Positions 1 to 4,688 of a stretch of 6,001 nucleotides of DNA are shown in pieces. The notes under the pieces were generated by a model, which saw nothing but the letters and a program-made list of their open reading frames with translations, was not told the origin of the DNA and made no database searches. The first letter of the stretch is position 1. Each line of letters starts with the position of its first letter. A program made the translations under genes and the position numbers. The DNA comes from Actinobacteria bacterium RBG_16_64_13 (GTDB lineage Bacteria; Actinomycetota; Thermoleophilia; RBG-16-64-13), in NCBI GenBank assembly GCA_001768675.1, contig MELN01000073.1, positions 40,911 to 46,911 of the forward strand, read 5' to 3'.

Positions 1-627
1 CTCGTCCTCGAGCACCTGTTTCGTGAGCGGCGTCCAGAAGATGGCGGGAGCGATGCAGTTGACGTTGATCTTGTGCTTCGCCCATTCGGTCGCCATCTGT
101 TTGGTAAGCGCGTGGACCGCGCCCTTGGACGTGGTGTAGCCCGAGTATCCGCCAGGGTTGCCCTGGAATCCGCGTACCGATCCGATGGTGATGATCTTGC
201 CCGATCCTTGACTCACCATCTGGACTCCCACCTTCTGGCAACAGAGGAAGGTGCCGCGCACGTTCACGTTCTGGATCCGTTGCCATTCGTCGACAGGCAT
301 CTGCTCCATGGGGATGCGATTGGCGGTACCCGCCGTCGTCACCAGGATGTCGATGTGACCGAGGGTCTTGCCTACCGCGGAGACCATACGCCCCACGCTC
401 GTCTCGTCGGTCACATCCACCGTAACGGCCAGGCTCTTCCGCCCGATGGCCGCGATCTCCTCCTCGACCGTGACCATCGCCGGCGCTGCCCAATCTGCCA
501 GCGCAACGTCGGCACCGTGCACGGCGAGTCCCCGGGCGATAGCGCTGCCAAGAGCTCCGCCCCCGCCCGTCACGAGGGCAACCTTGCCGTCGAGCCTGAA
601 CAGACTGGCGATCGCGCTGGTCGACAT
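1..627 (-). CDS. SDR family oxidoreductase, NAD-type (3' end outside window)
   Basis: Classical short-chain dehydrogenase/reductase, a cytosolic NAD(P)-dependent alcohol/keto oxidoreductase of unknown substrate. The window holds 209 codons and no stop; by comparison with its neighbour about 58 residues are missing. Visible motifs are the glycine-rich TGGGGALG (residues 20-27), Asp44 at the end of beta-2 (NAD preference), D71-V72, TTAG (97-100, in place of NNAG), Asn122, Ser150 and YTTSK with Tyr164/Lys168. It is a paralogue of the gene directly upstream: from NVRGT onward I count about 66 identical residues of 89. The ATG at 627 has GGAG 12 nt upstream, which is long. An in-frame TTG at 645 has GGAG at a better 7-nt spacing, so the protein may start six residues earlier. 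It is the last visible gene of a minus-strand operon, after a 90-base gap containing a perfect palindrome. The family is certain; the substrate is not. Confidence 0.93.
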   Translation of the reverse strand, partial: MSTSAIASLFRLDGKVALVTGGGGALGSAIARGLAVHGADVALADWAAPAMVTVEEEIAAIGRKSLAVTVDVTDETSVGRMVSAVGKTLGHIDILVTTAGTANRIPMEQMPVDEWQRIQNVNVRGTFLCCQKVGVQMVSQGSGKIITIGSVRGFQGNPGGYSGYTTSKGAVHALTKQMATEWAKHKINVNCIAPAIFWTPLTKQVLEDE

Positions 628-674
628 GCGTTCGGGTAACTCCAAGTTGCCTCTCCGAATTCTGAGGAACGCCC

Positions 675-704
675 CGGGGGGAGGGGCGGCCGCCCCTCCC
701 CCCG
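675..704. repeat. Perfect 30-bp palindrome between the two SDR genes
   Basis: This is a 15-bp inverted repeat with no spacer, centred between 689 and 690 and almost entirely G/C, with a NotI-type octamer (686-693) at its heart. On the minus-strand transcript it begins 13 nt after the stop codon of the upstream SDR gene and lies about 48 nt before the ATG of the downstream one. The RNA would fold into a very stable hairpin. No U-tract follows on the minus strand, and only three T's flank it on the plus strand, so it is not a standard intrinsic terminator. It may instead stabilise the upstream message, partly attenuate transcription, or be a processing site. That role is inference; the palindrome itself is read directly. 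Confidence 0.9.
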
Positions 705-717
705 TTTGCAGGCTGGA

Positions 718-1521
718 TCAGCCGCCGACAGTCCCGCCGTCCACGGGCAGGATGGTACCGGTGACAAAGTCGGACGCGGGAGCGGCCAGATAGAGAGCGG
801 CGCCGATGACGTCGTCGGGGATAGCGGCCCGCCCCCAGGGGATCCTGGAGAGGAAGATCTGCTTCAGCTTCTCGTCTTCGAGGACCTGCTTGGTGAGCGG
901 GGTCCAGAAGATGCAGGGGGCGATGCAGTTGACGTTGATCTTGTACTTCGCCCATTCCGTCGCGAGCTGGAGGGTCATCAGATGGACGGCGCCCTTGGAG
1001 GTGCCGTAGGCGCCGTAGCCGCCCGGATGACCGGCGGAGCCGCGAACGGAGCCGATGGTGATGATCTTGCCGGGCTTCTCGTTCTCGATCATCCACTTGC
1101 CGGCCTTCTGGCAAGAGAGCCACGTGCCGCGCACGTTGATGTCCATGACCTTCTGCCAGGCGTCGATGGGAAACTGCTCGGCCGGATACCGGTCGGCGAT
1201 GCCACCGACTGTGATCATGATGTCGACCTTGCCGAACATCTCGACGGTCTTCGCGACCAGATTGTCCACACTGGCCTCGTCGACCACGTCACAAGCCACC
1301 GCGACAGCCTTGCCGCCTCCGAAGGCGTTGACCTCGGCAGCTGTGCTTTCGAGGTTGGCAAGAGTCCGGCCGCTGAGAACCACGTCGGCCCCGTACAGGG
1401 TCAGGCCTTTAGCCAGCGAATGCCCCAGGAAACCGGCTCCACCCGTGATGATGGCCGTCTTGCCGGTCAGGTCGAACAGCTTCTTGACCTGCTCCGGGCT
1501 GAAAGGGACTGGATCAGCCAT
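718..1521 (-). CDS. SDR family oxidoreductase, NADP-type
   Basis: Complete classical short-chain dehydrogenase/reductase of 267 aa, a usual length. It has a Rossmann fold with TGGAGFLG (26-33), a beta-2 end reading SGR (50-52) whose Arg52 suggests NADP(H), D78-V79, TVGG (104-107, a departure from NNAG), and the tetrad Asn129, Ser158, Tyr172 and Lys176 in YGTSK. The C-terminal RIPWGR and LPVDGG segments are typical of the gluconate-5-dehydrogenase/3-oxoacyl-ACP-reductase-like group, but the substrate cannot be read from sequence. The start is well supported by GAGGAG 5 nt before the ATG. The gene lies 36 bases after the cupin gene and is followed by its paralogue on the same strand. In context it probably interconverts a hydroxy acid and the keto acid handled by the BKACE enzyme of the operon; that is inference. 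Confidence 0.95.
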   Translation of the reverse strand: MADPVPFSPEQVKKLFDLTGKTAIITGGAGFLGHSLAKGLTLYGADVVLSGRTLANLESTAAEVNAFGGGKAVAVACDVVDEASVDNLVAKTVEMFGKVDIMITVGGIADRYPAEQFPIDAWQKVMDINVRGTWLSCQKAGKWMIENEKPGKIITIGSVRGSAGHPGGYGAYGTSKGAVHLMTLQLATEWAKYKINVNCIAPCIFWTPLTKQVLEDEKLKQIFLSRIPWGRAAIPDDVIGAALYLAAPASDFVTGTILPVDGGTVGG

Positions 1522-1557
1522 TGTTACTCCTCACACTTCTTGGTTCTGTGATGGTGC

Positions 1558-1902
1558 TCAGACCGGGTAGCCCAGGATCACGTACATGCTCGCCGGGTAC
1601 TGGGTCTTGTTCTTGATGGAACGACCCTCGTCGCCGGGGATGAAGATGGAGTCGTTCGGCTTGAGAACGATGTCTTTGCCGTCCTTGTCGGTGATGGTGA
1701 TCTCGCCCGCGATGCAGACATAGACCGTATCGAACGGCCGCGCGGGGCTGAAATCAGCTCCGCCGCCTGGGAGGAAGTGAGAACAGCCCAGGGAGAACTG
1801 GCTGGTCCCCGTCTCGTCTTTCCCCTGCAGCCTGTAGCAGGCGCAGTCATGGTGCGCCGGAGGTTCGTACCGGACTGCCTCGCTGATCGAAACCCTCTTC
1901 AT
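1558..1902 (-). CDS. Small single-domain cupin protein lacking canonical metal ligands
   Basis: A 114-aa protein with one cupin beta-barrel. The barrel is visible as the motif-1 region from PGGGAD (45-50) to FDTVYVCIAGE (57-67) and the motif-2 region DSIFIPGDEG (84-93). In metal cupins motif 1 carries HxH and Glu, and motif 2 carries His. Here the HxH positions have no histidine, Thr59 sits where Glu is expected, and Arg94 replaces the motif-2 His, so a classical metal site is absent. An N-terminal HHDCAC (17-22) and C40/H42 are the only clustered potential ligands. The start at 1902 is supported by GGGAG 7 nt upstream; the frame stays open further upstream, but that part lies antisense-in-frame over the BKACE gene and is not coding. 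It could be a ligand-binding, isomerase or accessory protein of the operon. Function unknown. Confidence 0.85.
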   Translation of the reverse strand: MKRVSISEAVRYEPPAHHDCACYRLQGKDETGTSQFSLGCSHFLPGGGADFSPARPFDTVYVCIAGEITITDKDGKDIVLKPNDSIFIPGDEGRSIKNKTQYPASMYVILGYPV

Positions 1903-2024
1903 TCGTTCACTCCCTACGTCGGGCGACCATCGTCGCGATGTCGGTTGGACAGCCCGGCCTAGCACTCCTGGTGTGAACCCGGATCGTGCCGGCAGCCGCA
2001 CCAGGCGCGGGCTGAGTGGACCGG

Positions 2025-2045
2025 CCAGACGGCCACGCCGTCCGG
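2025..2045 (-). repeat. Hairpin after the BKACE gene
   Basis: On the minus-strand RNA a 9-bp stem (one G-U pair) closes a 3-nt loop, starting 12 nt after the BKACE stop codon in the 155-base gap before the cupin gene. There is no U-tract after it, so termination is doubtful. It could protect the 3' end of the BKACE message or lower read-through to the genes behind it. The rest of the gap holds no gene that I can see. Confidence 0.5.
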
Positions 2046-2057
2046 TCGTGCGACTCC

Positions 2058-2885
2058 TTACTTCTTGGGCGGCAGCCCCAGGATGGCGCGGGCTTCCGTC
2101 ACGCTGGCCACCGGCCGTTTGAACTCGGCGGCCAGGCGTTGCACTTTCTCGACGAACTCGTAGTTGTGCTTCGCGAGCTCGCCCTTGCTCAGATAGACGT
2201 TGTCTTCCATGCCGACCCGCACGTGGCCGCCCATGTTGATGGCCATGGCCATGACGAGGTTGGCGGTGGGGCCGCAGCCGAACGCCGACCAGGTCGAGCC
2301 TTCGGGCATCGAGTCTACCAAGTGGACCAGGTTGCGCGCGTTGCCCTCCATGCCGCCGAACACGTGCATGCAGCACTGGAAGTGAACGGGGGCCTTCAGG
2401 AAGCCGTCTTTGAGCAGGCGCTTGGCGTTCCACACCATGCCGGCGTCGAAGACTTCGACCTCGGGCTTGATGCCGTTCTCGATGTAGGCCGCGCCCAGCT
2501 TCTCGAGGAACGTCGGGGAGTTGAGAAAAACGCCCTGGTAGAAGTTCATGGAGCCGGCGTCGAAGGTGCCCATGTCGGGCTTCAGCACGGTGTGAGGATG
2601 GATGCGCTCCTCGTCGCTGAAGCCGAGGCCTCCTGACGAGGTCATATTGATGATGATGTCCGGGCACCTGGCGCGAATGGCGCCGACGGTGGCTTCGAAC
2701 CTGTCGAGCGCCATGGTCGGCTTGTCTTCTTCGGTGCGAACGTGCACGTGGGCGATGGCGGCACCGGCCTGATACGCCCCGTAGACCTCCTCGGCTATCT
2801 CCTCAGGCTGAGTGGCCAAGTAGGGAGTGTTCTCCTTGGTGGTCATGGCTCCGGTCGTAGCCACGGTGATGATGAGCTTCTCCAT
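2058..2885 (-). CDS. Beta-keto acid cleavage enzyme (BKACE, DUF849 / Kce-like)
   Basis: Complete 275-aa TIM-barrel enzyme of the BKACE superfamily, founded by 3-keto-5-aminohexanoate cleavage enzyme (Kce) of lysine fermentation. Family members condense a beta-keto acid with acetyl-CoA to give acetoacetate and a new acyl-CoA, using a zinc ion. Visible family motifs are HVHVR with zinc ligands His46 and His48, MTSSGG (81-86), TFDAGSMNF (107-115), PEVEVFDAGM (141-150) and GGHVRVGMEDN (219-229), which supplies Arg223, the third zinc ligand Glu227 and Asp228. Position 14 is Met where Kce, as I recall it, has Glu, and the family's usual GIGRxQ reads GCGPTA (203-208). The substrate is therefore probably not 3-keto-5-aminohexanoate. 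The start is fixed by GGAGG 7 nt before the ATG. It is the first gene of the minus-strand operon shared with the cupin and the two SDRs. Confidence 0.95.
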   Translation of the reverse strand: MEKLIITVATTGAMTTKENTPYLATQPEEIAEEVYGAYQAGAAIAHVHVRTEEDKPTMALDRFEATVGAIRARCPDIIINMTSSGGLGFSDEERIHPHTVLKPDMGTFDAGSMNFYQGVFLNSPTFLEKLGAAYIENGIKPEVEVFDAGMVWNAKRLLKDGFLKAPVHFQCCMHVFGGMEGNARNLVHLVDSMPEGSTWSAFGCGPTANLVMAMAINMGGHVRVGMEDNVYLSKGELAKHNYEFVEKVQRLAAEFKRPVASVTEARAILGLPPKK

Positions 2886-3021
2886 TCGTCAACCTCCACG
2901 TCTTGTAGCAACATTGCCCGACCCATCCACCACGGGTGCGTGCATGCCGCGAGAGCTTCGATGGGCGGCACAAAAGCGACCCGGCAGCCCGGATCGCGAC
3001 TCCACTCGAAGAAGTTCAGAA

Positions 3022-3047
3022 GTCGATTTCCACTGTACACCATCGAC
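3022..3047. repeat. Inverted repeat, possible operator for the BKACE operon
   Basis: The arms GTCGAT (3022-3027) and ATCGAC (3042-3047) are perfect inverted copies whose starts are 20 bases apart, about two helical turns. They lie some 140 bases upstream of the BKACE start. Equivalent bases of the arms would face the same side of the helix, as in many dimer-bound operators. Six-base arms also arise by chance in a region this size, so this is only a candidate. Confidence 0.3.
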
Positions 3048-3108
3048 GCGCCAAACGAGAACGCAGGGGCGCCCAGGCTCAGCGGCTCACCCTCTATTCC
3101 ATTGGGCA

Positions 3109-3143
3109 GAACCGTCCACCGTTTCGTGGAACAGTCGCGGTTC
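3109..3143. repeat. Nested inverted repeat just upstream of the tRNA-Leu -10 box
   Basis: The inner arms TCCAC (3115-3119) and GTGGA (3126-3130) enclose 6 bases. The outer arms GAACCG (3109-3114) and CGGTTC (3138-3143) continue the symmetry after a 7-base bulge on the right side. The right outer arm lies where the -35 element of the tRNA promoter would be expected. It may be a protein-binding site or a fold in a transcript from upstream; the function is inferred only from position. Confidence 0.4.
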
Positions 3144-3158
3144 GCTCAGCCCATCGAT

Positions 3159-3164
3159 TATAAT
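3159..3164 (+). promoter_or_regulatory. -10 box of the tRNA-Leu promoter
   Basis: A perfect TATAAT stands out in GC-rich surroundings, 20 bases before the first base of the mature tRNA, so transcription would start roughly 14 bases before it. No good -35 hexamer occurs at 16-18 bp spacing; the positions there read CGCGGT. Confidence 0.7.
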
Positions 3165-3184
3165 AGCCGGCGTCATTTGATCGT

Positions 3185-3270
3185 GCCGAAGTGGCGGAAT
3201 TGGCAGACGCGCTGGACTCAAACTCCAGTGAGGCTCACACCTCGTGCGGGTTCGACCCCCGCCTTCGGCA
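3185..3270 (+). tRNA. tRNA-Leu, anticodon CAA
   Basis: An 86-nt class II tRNA. The 7-bp acceptor stem pairs 3185-3191 with 3263-3269, and the discriminator A is at 3270. The anticodon stem CTGGA/TCCAG encloses a 7-base loop with anticodon CAA at 3219-3221, which reads UUG. A long variable arm with a GAGG/CCTC stem marks it as leucine-type. The T stem GCGGG/CCCGC (3246-3250, 3258-3262) has loop TTCGACC. The CCA end is not encoded and must be added by nucleotidyltransferase. No second tRNA follows. Confidence 0.97.
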
Positions 3271-3392
3271 TCCCGCGGCGCGACACGGCGAATATCCGGC
3301 TCGGGCGGAGGAATCTCTCAGCGCCTCTAGAATCATGAGTTATAGCGGAACGTCGAACACGTGCCGTCTGCGTAGATTTTTGCCTGCTCTAC

Positions 3393-3401
3393 TGCTACAA
3401 T
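3393..3401 (+). promoter_or_regulatory. Extended -10 promoter of the BldD-like gene
   Basis: TGCTACAAT fits an extended -10 element (TG-N-TACAAT). The hexamer 17 bp upstream (3373-3378, TAGATT) is a poor -35, which is tolerable for an extended -10 promoter. Transcription would start at about 3407-3409, at or just before the ATG at 3409, so the mRNA would have no leader. Confidence 0.55.
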
Positions 3402-3408
3402 TCTTCAT

Positions 3409-3918
3409 ATGGAACACATGGAACAGAGACACGAAGATAAAGAGAAGCGTTACGCTGAACTGGTAGGCGAGAAGCTCCGCCGCATGCGGCAGGACCGCGG
3501 AATGAGCCTGCAGGAAGTGTGTTCGCGGTCCGGAGGCTCCTTCGTCGTGTCCACACTCAGCGCCTACGAGCGCGGCAAGCGCAGCCTCAGTCTCGACAGA
3601 TTGTGCGAGCTCGCCACGATCTACGGGCTATCTCCCATGTCGATGTTGGACATCGAGAACGAGCCCGAATTCCAGCGTGCGCTGACCAGCAATGCCCCCC
3701 TGCGCATCCGTCTCGACTGCCTCGAACGGCTCGAGCCCGAAGAGCGGCGGCCGCTGGAGACCTACCTGGCCTTCTTGCGGGAGCTGCGCAACGACCCCGC
3801 GCGTGAGATGCTCACCATCCGCAAGGATGATCTCGCCTATCTGTCCTCGCTCTATGGAGTGCGCCCGCAGGCGCTCAAGGATTACCTCGAGAAAGAGGGC
3901 ATACTCCTTACCCTGTAG
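3409..3918 (+). CDS. BldD-like XRE-family regulator with c-di-GMP signature
   Basis: A 169-aa DNA-binding protein matching the architecture of BldD, the actinobacterial regulator that dimerises on cyclic-di-GMP and represses developmental genes in Streptomyces. Residues about 15-75 form an XRE helix-turn-helix domain (YAELVGEKLRRMR, then MSLQEV, SAYERGKRSLS, LCELATIYGL), colinear with the BldD N-terminal domain as I recall it. Residues about 98-169 resemble the BldD C-terminal domain and carry R127-N-D129, eight residues, then R138-K-D-D141. This is the RxD-X8-RxxD signature of BldD's c-di-GMP site. The length is close to that of BldD (about 167 aa). The ATG at 3409 has no Shine-Dalgarno sequence and follows a -10 box by 7 bases, implying leaderless translation; an in-frame ATG at 3418 is a weaker alternative. 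The last 37 bases overlap trpA on the other strand. Its targets and its link to development are unknown here. Confidence 0.9.
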   Translation: MEHMEQRHEDKEKRYAELVGEKLRRMRQDRGMSLQEVCSRSGGSFVVSTLSAYERGKRSLSLDRLCELATIYGLSPMSMLDIENEPEFQRALTSNAPLRIRLDCLERLEPEERRPLETYLAFLRELRNDPAREMLTIRKDDLAYLSSLYGVRPQALKDYLEKEGILLTL

Positions 3919-4688
3919 AGTAGCCGGCCGATCTCGGCCAAAGCCTCGTCGAACCGCTTGCTCCGCGCCACCAGGTCGACCAACGCGCTCCCTATGATCA
4001 CGCCGTCGGCGTATCCCGCCACCTCGGCGGCCTGCTCGGCCGTGCTCACCCCGAAACCGACCACCAACGGCAGGTCTGTGTGCCGTCTGACCCGGGCGAC
4101 GAACTCGGCCAGGTCGGTGCGTAGCGAGGTCCTGGCTCCGGTGACTCCGGTGGTCGACACGCAGTAGATGAAACCTGAAGCGTTTCCAGCGATGCGCGCC
4201 AGCCGAGCGTCGGTACTGGTAGGAGCGGCGAGCAGGATCACGTCCACCCCGTGTGCCCTCGCGATGGCCTGTAGCTCGGCGGCCTCTTCCACGGGCACGT
4301 CCGGCACCACCACTCCAAGTACCCCGCGGTCCCGGCAACGGTGGAAGAAGCGCTCCCCGCCGAAGGCGAGGATGGTGTTGAGGTAGCTCAGCAGGACGAC
4401 GCCCGCTCCCTCTTGGGAAGCGGTTCCCGCCAAGTCGAGAACATCGGCGGGACGCACTCCCTGTCGCAGAGCGACCTGGGACGCCGCCTGGATGACCGGA
4501 CCGTCGGCCAAGGGATCGGAGAAAGGTATGCCCAGCTCGACGAGCTGAGCCCCGTTCTTCACGTAGGTCCGGATGATCTCCCGGCACGAGGCCAGGTCGG
4601 GGTAGCCGCCGACCGCGTATGGCATGAGCAGCGGATGCCCGGCCTCGCGGAATATGCCGGTCAGAGCGCTGCCGGTCGAGGTGCTCAT
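3882..4688 (-). CDS. trpA: Tryptophan synthase alpha subunit
   Basis: Complete 268-aa TIM-barrel protein of normal length. In the cytosolic alpha2beta2 complex it cleaves indole-3-glycerol phosphate to indole and glyceraldehyde 3-phosphate, passing indole to TrpB through a tunnel. The catalytic pair is visible as Glu51 in ELGIPFSDPLADGP (51-64) and Asp62. Also present are VVPDVPVEE (127-135), GFIYCVSTTGVTGAR (172-186) with Tyr175, the phosphate-binding GFGVST (211-216) and ADGVIIGSAL (227-236). The ATG overlaps the trpB stop by four bases (ATGA), so translation is probably coupled. The final codons overlap the 3' end of the convergent BldD-like gene, and no terminator hairpin is visible in the overlap. 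Confidence 0.98.
   Translation of the reverse strand: MSTSTGSALTGIFREAGHPLLMPYAVGGYPDLASCREIIRTYVKNGAQLVELGIPFSDPLADGPVIQAASQVALRQGVRPADVLDLAGTASQEGAGVVLLSYLNTILAFGGERFFHRCRDRGVLGVVVPDVPVEEAAELQAIARAHGVDVILLAAPTSTDARLARIAGNASGFIYCVSTTGVTGARTSLRTDLAEFVARVRRHTDLPLVVGFGVSTAEQAAEVAGYADGVIIGSALVDLVARSKRFDEALAEIGRLLYRVRSMPSFSR

Larger units (their letters stand above)
2886..3184. other. Non-coding divergent region between BKACE operon and tRNA-Leu
   Basis: These 299 bases separate the minus-strand BKACE operon from the plus-strand tRNA. I see no credible gene. The region holds the BKACE ribosome binding site, two inverted repeats (3022-3047 and 3109-3143) and the tRNA -10 box (3159-3164). The BKACE operon promoter must lie here, but no hexamer pair is convincing. 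The best guess is a TGCTACAAG-like extended -10 about 20 nt before the ATG, which would leave almost no room for a leader. Confidence 0.6.

Noticed and set aside
73..639. Plus-strand open frame of 188 codons
   Set aside because: It lies antisense to the partial SDR at 1-627, which has clear motifs in the other strand.
675..704. Intrinsic terminator
   Set aside because: The stem is strong, but no U-tract follows in either direction and a co-oriented gene begins within about 50 bases. Kept as a palindrome only.
706..1551. Long plus-strand open frame opposite the SDR gene
   Set aside because: It is the antisense shadow of the complete SDR at 718-1521. Its protein resembles nothing known, while the minus-strand frame has all SDR motifs and a good ribosome binding site.
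1903..2667. Upstream extension of the cupin frame over the BKACE gene
   Set aside because: The frame is open only because of GC-rich codon bias; it is Arg/Gly/His-rich without motifs. The cupin has its own ribosome binding site and ATG at 1902.
2891..2920. TGCTACAAG (minus strand) as the BKACE operon promoter
   Set aside because: The predicted start would fall within or next to the ribosome binding site, leaving it at the extreme 5' end, and the -35 matches poorly.
3185..3270. tRNA-Leu as an attachment site of an integrated element
   Set aside because: I see no duplicated tRNA 3' end, integrase or phage-like gene nearby; the flanks are ordinary chromosomal genes.
3354..3364. CACGTG palindrome (3358-3363) as an autoregulatory BldD operator
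   Set aside because: It is only six bases, does not fit the BldD box that I know, and such a hexamer is likely by chance.
3191..3466. Small plus-strand open frame starting inside tRNA-Leu
   Set aside because: It is a translation of the tRNA itself (MAELADALDSN is the usual artefact of leucine tRNAs), continuing into non-coding sequence.
3628..4587. Minus-strand open frame of 319 codons over trpA and the regulator
   Set aside because: It is an Arg/Gly-rich shadow in another frame of trpA and antisense to the BldD-like gene.
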